From NCBI GenBank assembly GCA_035695765.1, contig DASRRI010000034.1, forward strand, positions 1 through 64,000: a stretch of DNA of 64,000 nt, read 5' to 3'. Made by a program: the position numbers and the translations under genes. This DNA comes from Dongia_A sp035695765 (GTDB lineage Bacteria > Pseudomonadota > Alphaproteobacteria > Dongiales > Dongiaceae). The notes beneath the pieces were generated by a model. The model was not told the DNA's origin, searched no databases, and saw nothing but the letters and a program-made list of their open reading frames with translations. This document shows, piece by piece, positions 45,301-53,914 of this stretch (the stretch's first letter is position 1; each line of letters opens with the position of its first letter).

Positions 45301-46943
45301 GGTGGGAGCGCGTCTCGGAACGGCGCACCGATGACGGCGGCTACGTTGGAATCTGGACGGACATCACGCCGATGAAGCTGGCGGAACAGCGTTTGCTGGC
45401 CGCCATCGAGACCATGGTCGACGGCTTCGCGCTGTTCGATGCGGAGGACCGGCTGGTCTATTACAACAAGGGTTTCATGGATGACAGCGCGGCCAAGAAC
45501 TTCCCCAATCCGCGTGGCCGCACTTTCGAGGAGATCATCCGCGCCTTCGCTTACAACGACGTCACGGCGGTGGCGGCCCTGGTTGGAAGAGAGGGCTGGA
45601 TCAAGCAGCGAGTGGCCATGCACCGCAACCCCGCCGACGAGCCGTTCGAGCAGCAACAGACGGACGGCAAGTGGTATCGCATCTCCGAGCGCCGCACGGC
45701 CGATGGCGGCTGCGTCGGGATCTGGACCGACATATCGGCCTTGAAGCACGCCGAGGCACGCTTGCGCGACGCGATCGAGAGCGTCAACGAAGGCTTCGCG
45801 TTGTTCGATCCGGAGATGCGCTACGTCGTCGTCAACAGCAATTTTGTCGAGATGTATCCGGTTTCGGGCAAGCTGGCGAAGCCAGGCGCCAATCTCGAGG
45901 ATATGTTGCGGTATGGCGCCGAGAATGGCGAATATCCCGGCGTCGAGACGCCGGACCAGGTCGAGGCGTTCGCCAAGCTGTGGATGGACCGGTTCTCCAG
46001 CAGCGAGCGCTATCTTGGCGAAGGCGAGATGCCCGATGGCAGGTGGTACCTCGTCAGTCACCATCCGACGGCGAACGGCGGCTATGTCAGCATCCGCGCC
46101 GACATCACCGCGCAGAAGCGGCGCGAGGCCGACCTACGGTCGGCAATGACCGAGCTCGAGGTCAAGACGCTGGAACTGGGGGTCCTGGCGGCCGAGCTTG
46201 AATCGGCGCGCAGGGACGCCGATGTCGCCAACCTCGGCAAGTCGAACTTCCTCGCCAACATGGCGCATGAACTGCGCACGCCGCTCAACGCCATCAACGG
46301 ATTCTCCGAGCTCATCCTCAACGAGATATTCGGGGCGGTTCAGCCGCCGCGCTACAAAGGCTACGTCGAGTTCATTCACCAGAGCGGCGCGCACCTGCTC
46401 TCGGTCATCAACGACATTCTCGATCTCTCCAAGATCGAGGCCGGCAAGATGGAGCTGCACATCGAGGCGGTGCCGACTGACCAGGTCGCTCATCAGGCGA
46501 TGGAATCGCTGCGCAAGGCCGCGGAGGAACGCCACATCGCATTGCGCTCCGATATTGCGGTGGATTGCCCGATCCTGCACGCCGATGCCCGCGCGGTGCG
46601 GCAGATCATGCTCAACCTGCTGTCGAATGCGGTGAAATTCACCTCGGCCGGCAGTGTGACTCTGACGGTCCGCAGAGTGGTGGAGAGTGGCATTACCATC
46701 GCGGTCACGGATACCGGCGTCGGCATGGGACCGCGCGAGATCGCGACCGCTCTCGAGCCCTATGGTCAGGTAGAATCGGACCTCACGAAGAAGCAGCAGG
46801 GAACCGGCCTCGGCCTGCCGCTCGTCAAGTCGCTGATCGAACTCCACGGCGGCTGGCTGCGCCTCGACAGCGAGAAGGGCAAGGGCACCGTCGCAACGCT
46901 CTTTCTGCCCTGGAGGCCCGGCCTGCCGCGCGGCCTGCAGTAG
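42333..46943 (+). CDS. Giant MASE1-CHASE-PAS sensor histidine kinase (first of tandem pair)
   Basis: 1,536 residues. Order: MASE1 membrane sensor with about eight helices (residues 20-310; begins LPFWAVLGLSALGYFLAAEL, with WPASGIAVAL), an extracytoplasmic CHASE domain (about 326-552), a membrane helix (about 605-630), one PAS_3-type domain (650-772; GSTDGIWDWDLVGRKLWASP), four PAS_7-type repeats (774-1264; each starts like AISVMEDGFGLFDADDRVV and ends GYVGIWTDIT), HisKA with NMAHELRTPLNAINGFSEL near 1308, and HATPase (NLLSNAVKF, DTGVGM, GTGLGLPLV). No receiver domain or adjacent response regulator. Start is GTG 42333 with weak ribosome-site support. CHASE suggests a small extracellular ligand. 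Confidence 0.9.
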   Translation: MFGPTATSLPNPGDRLRIGPWSLPFWAVLGLSALGYFLAAELGLAFTSDYNIISPIWPASGIAVALIRHYGVRLSPAIAVGAFAANAMVLGPGGALIVALGNTLEAVVGGTILRRLIERQSDAFILARTLAYALAAGFATMISATIGVGVLRVSGDISPQAALAAWMTWWTGDALGVLIVTSALLALRRGFGTGPGVTRLLEVIAVIGTTLALLALIRIGGDTAPAVFLTFPIVFMASRWFGPRGGTWTVLAFAAGLIALTISGSGPFSGGPLNQNLVEMQGFLAVLALTALVFVDLYALDLRLAGAVFIVGAAIAMSASLVEHRRSEEFEALRFRQLTEVATERVRERMAAYGSPVSSAAGFYAVSGEVTQSEWRDFVASLTLSDRYPGILDLAMVVPVAADQAERFVTQQRANGAPDFAVRDMSGSDDSRAPGDERFIVKYIAPDAYNSDIAGLDVASEARRRQAAMAARDGGEPTTSGLTVLMADPRNRVGFHYYVPVYDVPTPPPTVALRRAHFRGWVLARFVVQDFFDAALKPLGDAIAADIFDGDAPDAGTLATTTRASWNAAPLLAGPHLATAVPLAGHLFTIQWQAGRGFASHNHRADIAVGSTVMILTILLAALIANLQSLRRRAVAIAEHMSGEVIASNERFELAIAGSTDGIWDWDLVGRKLWASPRCRQMLGYDDGALPEEPAAWRTLLLPEDQAATRAAFDRVRSAEDANFDVIQRYRHKDGRIVHLHNQAFAVRDGAGHLTRLVGALTDITPLVQAQEQLRAAISVMEDGFGLFDADDRVVLYNEPFLDEGTRKVLGNDVTGRKFEEIVRAFAYNDMPVTDPNFDREAWIAERMERHHNPPELPIEVEWGGGRWMRISERRTAGGGYVGIWSDVTEIKLAERRLLTAIDAMDSGFALFDAEDRLVAANERFVGRAVEQHLGGLAGRSFEEIIRAFNEIGASVKGSVVQGEEWVKERVAHHRNPDGVPLEQQLGDGRWERVSERRTDDGGYVGIWTDITPMKLAEQRLLAAIETMVDGFALFDAEDRLVYYNKGFMDDSAAKNFPNPRGRTFEEIIRAFAYNDVTAVAALVGREGWIKQRVAMHRNPADEPFEQQQTDGKWYRISERRTADGGCVGIWTDISALKHAEARLRDAIESVNEGFALFDPEMRYVVVNSNFVEMYPVSGKLAKPGANLEDMLRYGAENGEYPGVETPDQVEAFAKLWMDRFSSSERYLGEGEMPDGRWYLVSHHPTANGGYVSIRADITAQKRREADLRSAMTELEVKTLELGVLAAELESARRDADVANLGKSNFLANMAHELRTPLNAINGFSELILNEIFGAVQPPRYKGYVEFIHQSGAHLLSVINDILDLSKIEAGKMELHIEAVPTDQVAHQAMESLRKAAEERHIALRSDIAVDCPILHADARAVRQIMLNLLSNAVKFTSAGSVTLTVRRVVESGITIAVTDTGVGMGPREIATALEPYGQVESDLTKKQQGTGLGLPLVKSLIELHGGWLRLDSEKGKGTVATLFLPWRPGLPRGLQ

Positions 46944-47203
46944 CAAGACAGGCGGGCCATCCGCATAAATTAAGCTGCGGCGCTGCGTGGGCCAGGCGGC
47001 CACACAAGACCCACCAGTCTAGCTATTTCTCAATCCGCTCAGCGGCTTGGCGCTCAAAACGCGAGCTGCAGCACTCCTGACCAGGACCAATATCCCGTTT
47101 TGATCAAAGCTCTTAACGGCCTCGGATACCCACCGCACAACCCTATATTAACCATTCCGGCCCAGGATTTCCGCTGATCACAGGCTGGTTTGGCGGATAG
47201 GGG

Positions 47204-50200
47204 ATGAACTGGTCATTCCTGCGTGAAAGGGTGCGCTTCGATTCCTGGACTCTGCCGTACTGGATGGCGGTGGTGCTGGGCGCGCTTGGCTATTTCGCGC
47301 TCGCCAAGCTTGGTCTGCGGTTCGCCAGTCCGGATCTGGGCGTATCGCCGGTCTGGCCGGCATCGGGCCTCGCCGTCGCACTGGTCCGATTGTTCGGCCG
47401 GAGGATGTGGCCGGCGATCTTTCTTGGCGCGCTGCTGCCGAGTGTGTTCGGCGACAACCCGCTGGTTGCGATCATCAGCGCGACCGGAAGTACGGTGGAA
47501 GGTCTGGTCGGCGGCTTGATCGTGCATCGGCTGGTCGGCCGGTACAACGAGAATTTCATTCTGGCGCGCGTGCTCGGCATCGTGCTGGCCGCCTTGTGGG
47601 CGACGCTGATCGGGACCGCCGTCGGCATCAGCGCCACATTCTTTTTCGGCGGGCTCACGACCGATCACCTCGGCGAGGCGTGGTTCACCTGGTGGGTGGG
47701 CGATGCGCTCGGCATCCTCATCGTCACGCCCGCCTTGTTCACACTGCGCAACCGCCATGCGAGCAGGCTCGGCTGGCGCGCGACGGTGGAGCGGGCGGGT
47801 GCCCTTGGGCTGGCGACGGCTTCCGTGCTGCTGCTGGCTCGGATGGGGGGCGGGGCATCCGTCGCCATCTTCCTCGCGTTTCCGGTCGCGGTGCTGGCCG
47901 GCCATTGGTTCGGATTGCGTGGCGCGACCTGGAGCGTTGTCGTCATTGCCGTAGCACTGACCGCGATGACCGCGACCGGCACTGGTGCCTTCGTCGAGGC
48001 AACGCTGAATGAAAGCCTGCTCAACATGCAGGCCTTCCTGGCCGTGGTGGCGCTGGTCTCGCTTTTGTTCGCCGATCTGAAACCGCTGAACCTCCGGCTG
48101 CCGGTGGCCGTCCTGATGGTCGGCGTCACCGTCTCTGCCGGCTCGTTCGTGATCGAGCGGCGCGAGATGAGGCATCTCGACGACGTGCGGTTCGGCCAGC
48201 TGATCCAGACCGCCTCGGATCGCATCCGCGAGCGCATGGCGGTCTATACCAACGCTCTGCGCGCCGGTGCCAGCACGTATCAGGCCAGCGAGCGCGTCAC
48301 GCGCAAGGAATGGCACGACTTCGCAGCTTCGATGGCGCTGATCGAGCGCTATCCCGGCATTCATGGCTTTGGACTCATGGTGCCGGTCCAACCCGAACAC
48401 CTGGAAGAGTTCCTGGTCTGGGAGCGTTTCGACGGCGCGCCGAACCTGGAGCTGAAATCGTATCCCACGGCCGCCAACCCGCGCGCGCCGAACGATGACC
48501 ACTTCGTCGTGCTTTACATCGAGCCGGAGGAGAGCAACGGCGCTGCGATCGGCGCCGACATGTCGTCCGAGCCTGCGCGCCGGGCCGCCGCGATCGCCGC
48601 GCGCGACAATGGGATTCCCGCCATCACCCGGCAGGTATCCTTGTACCACGCTCCGCAAGACAAGCCCGGCTTTCTCTATTTCCTGCCGGTCTATAAGGGC
48701 CTGGAGCCGATGTCGACCGTTGCGGAGCGGCGCGCGCGCTTCCGGGGCTGGATCTTCGCGCCCTTCATGACGGAAGATTTTTTCCGCTTGGCCCTCGAAG
48801 AGCTCTCCTCGCAGATTCACGCGGAAGTGTTCGAAGGCGATGCCGCTGACCCGGAGCACTTCCTGCTATCCACTTTTTCAGGGCACAACGAAGGTGCGGC
48901 GGCATCTGGTTGGCGCGACGTCACAACCCTGTCGTTGGTCGACCGGCATTTCACGGTGCGCTGGCATGCCGGCCCCGGATTCGCGCTGGAGAGCCGCCGC
49001 AACGCGGTGCTGGTCAGCTGCACCATCATGCTGCTGGCCATGCTGCTCGCCGCACTTATCGCCAACCTGCAGTCGTTGCGCCAGCGCGCGACCGGCATTG
49101 CCGAGGACATGACGAAGGCCCTGGCCGCCAGCAACGAGCGGCTGCACGCCGCCATCAGCGTCATGGAGGACGGCTTCGGGCTGTTCGATGCCGACGACCG
49201 GATCGTGCTCTACAACGACGCATTCATGGACGAAGGCAGCCACAAGGTCTTCGGCAACCAGGTGACGGGCCGCAAGTTCGAAGAGATCGTCCGCGCCTTT
49301 GCTTACCACGACATGCCGGTCACCGATCCCAATTTCGATCGCGAAGCCTGGATCGCGCACCGCATGGAGCTGCACCGCAATCCGCCGAGCTCTCCGATCG
49401 AGGTGCAATGGAGCGGCGGACGCTCGATGCGCATCAGCGAGCGTCGCACCTCCGACGGTGGCTATGTCGGCATCTGGACCGACGTTACCGAGATCAAGCT
49501 GGCGGAGCAGCGCCTCATTACCGCGATCGATGCGATGGACAGCGGATTTGCCCTGTTCGATGCCGACGACCGGCTGGTGCTCCACAACAAGGGCTTCGTG
49601 GATCACAGCGTCGCCCAGAATTTCGGGAGCGATGCCAGAGGGCGCACGTTCGAGGACATCATGCGTGCCTTTGTCGGCAACGATGTGACTGCCGTCGAGG
49701 TTGGCTCGATCGCGCGCGAGGAATGGCTCAGGCAGCGCATCGCGCGCCACCGGGATCCGCCGGCGGAACCGTTCGAGCAGCAACTGTCTGATGGGTCCTG
49801 GGTGCGTGTGTCGGAGCGCCGCACTGCCGACGGCGGCTATCTCGGCACCTGGACCGACATCACCGCGCTGAAGCGGGTGGAGACGCAGCTGCGCGACGCG
49901 ATCGAGAGCATCAACGAGGGTTTCGCACTGTTCGATGCCGATCTGCGCTGCGTCGTCGCCAACAGCCGCCTGACCGAGCTCTATCCAGTCTCGGGTCACC
50001 TGGCGAAGCCAGGCGCCAAGCTCGAAGACATGCTGCGTGATGGTGCGGAGAATGGCGAGTATCCGGGCGTGTCGGGGCCGGAGCAGGTCGATGCCTTCGT
50101 CAAGGTCTGGATGTCGTGCTTCGCCAGCGGCCAGGCCTTCGTCGGCGAGAGCGAACTTGCCGGCGAGCGCTGGCTGATGGTCAGCCACCACCCGACAGCA

Positions 50201-51073
50201 AGCGGCGGCTATGTCAGCATCCGCGCCGACATCACGGCCCAGAAACAGCGCGAGAGCGAGCTGCAGGAGGCGAAAGACGATCTCGAGGCGAGGTCAGGCG
50301 AGTTGATGCAGCTGGCCCAGCAGCTGGAGGAGGCGCGCCGGGTGGCTGACACCGCCAATCTCAGCAAGTCACAGTTCCTCGCCAACATGGCGCATGAGCT
50401 GCGCACGCCGCTCAACGCCATCAACGGCTTCTCGGAGCTTATCCTCAACGAGGCGTTCGGCCCGCTGCAGCCGGCCAAGTACCGCGAGTACGTGGAGTTC
50501 ATCGGCCAAGGTGGCACGCACCTGCTCTCGCTGATCAACGACATCCTCGATCTGTCCAAGATCGAGGCCGGCAAGATGGAGCTGCACATCGAAGCTGTCC
50601 CGACCGAGCAGGTCGTCTACCAGGCGGCGGAATCGGTCCGCAAGATGGCGGACGACCGCGCCGTGGAACTGCGCTCGGACGTGTCCAGCGATTGTCCCAT
50701 CCTGCATGCCGATCCGCGGGCAGTCCGCCAGATCCTGCTCAACCTGATGTCCAATGCCGTGAAATTCACACCGGCCGAGGGATCCGTCACCATCGAAGTC
50801 ACGCGCAACGGTGGCGATGGCATCCACATCTCCATCGCCGACACCGGCATCGGCATGACCGAGGCCGAGGCCGCCAAGGCGTTCGAGCTCTATGGTCAGG
50901 TCGAGTCCGATCTCACCAAGAAAACCAAGGGAACGGGCCTCGGCCTGCCCCTGGTCAAGTCGCTGACCGAGCTGCACGGCGGCTCGCTCTCCCTCATCAG
51001 CGAAAAGGGCAAGGGCACGATCGTCACCGTGTTCCTGCCCTGGCACATCGACCTGCCGCGGGCTTTGAACTAG
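47204..51073 (+). CDS. MASE1-CHASE-PAS sensor histidine kinase (second of tandem pair)
   Basis: 1,289 residues, paralogue of the preceding gene over its whole length. MASE1 (about 20-300), CHASE (323-549), a membrane helix (601-624), three PAS_7 repeats (648-1012), HisKA with NMAHELRTPLNAINGFSEL near 1061, and HATPase (1166-1279). Compared with the first gene it lacks the PAS_3 domain and one PAS_7 repeat, which accounts for the length difference. ATAGGGG precedes ATG 47204. The intergenic 260 bases contain the 11-mer ATATTAACCAT also found upstream of the first gene. Confidence 0.92.
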   Translation: MNWSFLRERVRFDSWTLPYWMAVVLGALGYFALAKLGLRFASPDLGVSPVWPASGLAVALVRLFGRRMWPAIFLGALLPSVFGDNPLVAIISATGSTVEGLVGGLIVHRLVGRYNENFILARVLGIVLAALWATLIGTAVGISATFFFGGLTTDHLGEAWFTWWVGDALGILIVTPALFTLRNRHASRLGWRATVERAGALGLATASVLLLARMGGGASVAIFLAFPVAVLAGHWFGLRGATWSVVVIAVALTAMTATGTGAFVEATLNESLLNMQAFLAVVALVSLLFADLKPLNLRLPVAVLMVGVTVSAGSFVIERREMRHLDDVRFGQLIQTASDRIRERMAVYTNALRAGASTYQASERVTRKEWHDFAASMALIERYPGIHGFGLMVPVQPEHLEEFLVWERFDGAPNLELKSYPTAANPRAPNDDHFVVLYIEPEESNGAAIGADMSSEPARRAAAIAARDNGIPAITRQVSLYHAPQDKPGFLYFLPVYKGLEPMSTVAERRARFRGWIFAPFMTEDFFRLALEELSSQIHAEVFEGDAADPEHFLLSTFSGHNEGAAASGWRDVTTLSLVDRHFTVRWHAGPGFALESRRNAVLVSCTIMLLAMLLAALIANLQSLRQRATGIAEDMTKALAASNERLHAAISVMEDGFGLFDADDRIVLYNDAFMDEGSHKVFGNQVTGRKFEEIVRAFAYHDMPVTDPNFDREAWIAHRMELHRNPPSSPIEVQWSGGRSMRISERRTSDGGYVGIWTDVTEIKLAEQRLITAIDAMDSGFALFDADDRLVLHNKGFVDHSVAQNFGSDARGRTFEDIMRAFVGNDVTAVEVGSIAREEWLRQRIARHRDPPAEPFEQQLSDGSWVRVSERRTADGGYLGTWTDITALKRVETQLRDAIESINEGFALFDADLRCVVANSRLTELYPVSGHLAKPGAKLEDMLRDGAENGEYPGVSGPEQVDAFVKVWMSCFASGQAFVGESELAGERWLMVSHHPTASGGYVSIRADITAQKQRESELQEAKDDLEARSGELMQLAQQLEEARRVADTANLSKSQFLANMAHELRTPLNAINGFSELILNEAFGPLQPAKYREYVEFIGQGGTHLLSLINDILDLSKIEAGKMELHIEAVPTEQVVYQAAESVRKMADDRAVELRSDVSSDCPILHADPRAVRQILLNLMSNAVKFTPAEGSVTIEVTRNGGDGIHISIADTGIGMTEAEAAKAFELYGQVESDLTKKTKGTGLGLPLVKSLTELHGGSLSLISEKGKGTIVTVFLPWHIDLPRALN

Positions 51074-51259
51074 GGCCCAAAACCAATAAAGTATTGCAGG
51101 CGGATTCGGTTGCTGATCAGCAGATGATGGGAAGCAACCTGTTTTGGCTCGGTGACAGGTAGTGGCGGCAGATCAAGCCGCTTCTGCGGTCGGACGTACG
51201 CGGCAAGCCTCACGGCCGGTTTTCGCTTAAATTGCCAGCACGGAACGAGGAAGCAGTGC

Positions 51260-51721
51260 ATGCCCAAGATCGACATCGCCGCCGTGCCCGCACGTAAGGG
51301 TTCGGGCTATCCGCCGCCGTTCGATGCGCCCTGTGCTGCACGTACGCGGCAGCGCTTGGGCGAGGCGGGCGGACTTCGGGATTTCGGCGTCAATCTGATG
51401 ACCTTGCCGCCCGGCAGCTGGTCCAGCCAGCGCCACTGGCATAGCGACGAAGACGAGTTCGTCTATGTGCTCGAAGGCGAAGTGACGCTCATCGAAGACG
51501 GCGGCGAAGCGGCGTTGCACGCAGGCGATTGTGCGACGTTTCCGAAAGGCACCGGCAATGGCCATCACCTGGTCAACAAATCCTCCGCGGTGGCGGTTTA
51601 TCTGGAGGTGGGCTCGCGCAACCCGCACGACCTCACCACCTGCTCCGATATCGATATGATGAGTTCTAACGCCGACGGCCGGTTCGTGCACAAGAATGGC
51701 ACGCCCTATTCCAAGTCATAA
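51260..51721 (+). CDS. Cupin-domain protein
   Basis: 153 residues with a conserved double-stranded beta-helix: SQRHWHSDEDEFVYVLEGEV carries the His/His/Glu metal ligands of cupin motif 1, and GDCATFPKGTGNGHHLVN is motif 2. GAGGA lies before ATG 51260; the upstream open frame is not family-like. Cupins of this XRE-less stand-alone type may bind sugars or act as isomerases, so a link with the adjacent uronate locus is possible but unproven. It converges with dctM. Confidence 0.87.
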   Translation: MPKIDIAAVPARKGSGYPPPFDAPCAARTRQRLGEAGGLRDFGVNLMTLPPGSWSSQRHWHSDEDEFVYVLEGEVTLIEDGGEAALHAGDCATFPKGTGNGHHLVNKSSAVAVYLEVGSRNPHDLTTCSDIDMMSSNADGRFVHKNGTPYSKS

Positions 51722-51797
51722 CGGAGCGCAGCATGCTTTGCGGCGATTCGAGGTTCTCTTAAGCGGCCGCCTTGCCCACACCTCGCTCGACCACCGG

Positions 51798-53084
51798 CTA
51801 TTTCCCCAGGAAGAAGTCCGGCAGCGCGAGCGAGAAGCTCGACACGTACGTCACCAGGAACAGCGCCGCGAGCAGCGCGCCGTAGAACGGCAGGATGGTG
51901 CGCATCACGTGCCCGACCGAGACGCCGCCGATGGCGCAGCCGACGAACTGCGTGGTTCCGACGGGCGGCGTGTTGAGGCCCAACGCGCAATTGATCAGCA
52001 TCAGCATGCCGAACTGCACCGGCCCCATGCCGAACTGCATGCAGATCGGCAGGAAGATCGGCGTGCAGATGAGGATGGTGGCCGCCATGTCGAGGAACGT
52101 GCCCAGCAGGAACAGGATGAGGTTCACCAGGAAGAAGATGATGATCGGCGAGGTCGAGATCTGCGACAGCGCGTCGGCCGTCAGCTGCGCCACACCGTAG
52201 AGGCTGATGAGATAGCCGAAGGTGTTGGAGATGCCGATCAGCAGCAGAACGATGCCGGTCGTCTTCACCGCCTTGGCCGCGGCCTTCATGAGGTGCTGGA
52301 CGGTCAGGGTCCGATAGAAGAAGAACCCAAGCACGATTGCGTAGACAACCGCGACTGCGGCCGATTCCGTCGCCGTGAAGGCGCCGGAGAGGATGCCGAC
52401 GATGATGATGACCACCACGAGCAAGCCGGGCAAAGCGGCGGCAAAGGAGCTGAGGACCGCGCCCCATCCGGGAAAGCCGCCGGCCGGATAGCCGCGCTTG
52501 ATGGCGACCAGGTAGGCCGCCACCAGCATGCAGGCCGTCAGCAATCCCGCCGGCATCAGGCCTGCGAGGATGAGGGCCGCGATGGAGACCTTTCCGCCGG
52601 CCGCGAGCGAATAGATGATCATGTTGTGGCTGGTCGGCATCAGCGCGCCGACCAGCGAGGCATGCGTCGTCACGTTGACGGCGTAGTCGGCATCGTAGCC
52701 TTCCTTCTTCATCATCGGGATCATCACCGATCCCATCGCCGACACGTCGGCGACCGGCGAGCCGGAGACGCCGCCGAACAGGGTGCAGGCCACCACGTTC
52801 GACATGCCGAGGCCGCCGCGGATATGGCCGACGAGATTCCGCGCGAAGGTGACGATGCGCTCGGCGACCCCGCCATGGAGCATCAGCTCGCCCGCGAAGA
52901 TGAAGAATGGGATGGCGAGAAACGAGAAGATGTTCATGCCCGCCGTCATGCGCTGGAACACGACGGCCAGCGGCAGGCCTTCATAGAGGATGGTGGCGAC
53001 GGCGGAGAGGCCGATCGCGAAGGCGACCGGGACGCCGATCAGCAGCAACAGCGTGAAGCTGGCGGTAAGAATGATCAGTGCCAA
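51798..53084 (-). CDS. dctM: TRAP transporter large permease, DctM subunit
   Basis: Twelve-helix membrane subunit of a tripartite ATP-independent periplasmic transporter. The N-terminus is LALIILTASFTLLLLIGVPV; FAIPFF-like FLAIPFFIFAGELMLHGG, SGSPVADVSAMGSVMIPMM and GLNTPPVGTTQFVGCAIGG are family blocks. I place the start at TTG 53084, ten bases inside the dctQ end, because the frame further upstream is not DctM-like. About 428 residues, as usual. It follows dctQ in one operon with dctP upstream. Confidence 0.94.
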   Translation of the reverse strand: MALIILTASFTLLLLIGVPVAFAIGLSAVATILYEGLPLAVVFQRMTAGMNIFSFLAIPFFIFAGELMLHGGVAERIVTFARNLVGHIRGGLGMSNVVACTLFGGVSGSPVADVSAMGSVMIPMMKKEGYDADYAVNVTTHASLVGALMPTSHNMIIYSLAAGGKVSIAALILAGLMPAGLLTACMLVAAYLVAIKRGYPAGGFPGWGAVLSSFAAALPGLLVVVIIIVGILSGAFTATESAAVAVVYAIVLGFFFYRTLTVQHLMKAAAKAVKTTGIVLLLIGISNTFGYLISLYGVAQLTADALSQISTSPIIIFFLVNLILFLLGTFLDMAATILICTPIFLPICMQFGMGPVQFGMLMLINCALGLNTPPVGTTQFVGCAIGGVSVGHVMRTILPFYGALLAALFLVTYVSSFSLALPDFFLGK

Positions 53085-53578
53085 GATGGAACCACGGTTT
53101 TGCCGGCCATCAAGGCCAGGATGTGCTCGAGCGAGAAAAGGGCGATGAGGCCGCCGGCGATCACCAGCGGCACGTGATTGATGCCTTCCGGCAGGCCGAG
53201 GATCGGGATCTTGTACGCCATCACCGAGCGCGCCAGCACGCCGCCGTGCCACGCCATCAGGATGCCGAACAGCCCGACCAGCACGTGGCCGACATATTCG
53301 AACCAGATGCGATGCCGCTCCGGGACGGCGAAGGCGATGACGGAATCGAGGCCGATATGGCCGGCATCGCGCACGCCCACCGCCGCGCCAAGCATGGTGA
53401 CGTAGAGCACAAGCACCAGCGCAAGGGCCTCGGCCCAGGTCGGCGTGTCATTGAGGACGTAGCGCCCGAACACCTGCCACCCAACGACGGCAACGATCGC
53501 AAGCAGACCCACGACCGCCGCATACATGCAGAGCCGCGCGATCCAGGCGTTGAGGGGGCTCAGGAGGCGGAGCACCAT
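53075..53578 (-). CDS. dctQ: TRAP transporter small permease, DctQ subunit
   Basis: 167 residues, four membrane helices, with the DctQ-like VGWQVFGRYVLNDTPTWAEA block and VRDAGHIGLD. GAGGAG precedes the ATG. It overlaps the likely dctM start. A 336-base gap with repeated hairpins separates it from dctP upstream, which may set different expression levels for binding protein and permease. Confidence 0.93.
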   Translation of the reverse strand: MVLRLLSPLNAWIARLCMYAAVVGLLAIVAVVGWQVFGRYVLNDTPTWAEALALVLVLYVTMLGAAVGVRDAGHIGLDSVIAFAVPERHRIWFEYVGHVLVGLFGILMAWHGGVLARSVMAYKIPILGLPEGINHVPLVIAGGLIALFSLEHILALMAGKTVVPSWH

Positions 53579-53600
53579 GGATTCACTCCTCCTCGGTAAT

Positions 53601-53873
53601 CCCCTTCGCCCCTTGCGGGAGAAGGATACGAAGGCTTAGCGAGGCGAAGCCGAGCTTAGCCGGAGTTGGATGAGGGATGGCGCACCGATAGGTGCGCGCG
53701 CTCGCAAGAGCGCCACACCCAAACTCCACGGTTTGTTCACTGATGCACAGCGCTTGCGCGCTGCGCGCCTCGCGGCGCGGCCCCCTCACCCAGCTTCGCC
53801 CCCGGGCTCTTCCGACCCGGGGGTCGCTAACGCTCGCTAAGCCTCCGCAGCCCTCTCCCGCGAGGGGAGAGGG
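53601..53873. repeat. Repetitive palindromic DNA between dctP and dctQ
   Basis: The 336-base gap 53579-53914 holds no gene. One end has CCCCTTCGCCCCTTGCGGGA (53601-53620) and the other a perfect hairpin CCCTCTCCC (53851-53859) with GGGAGAGGG (53865-53873). Between them are stretches such as GCGAGGCGAAGCCGAGC and CCCCTCACCCAGCTTCGCC that repeat each other in inverted form. This is the style of CTCTCCCGCGAGGGGAGAG elements widespread in alpha- and gammaproteobacterial intergenic DNA. Confidence 0.7.
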
Positions 53874-53914
53874 GGCGCTTTGTGCAATTTGGCTGGGGTG
53901 CATTTGGCGAACAA

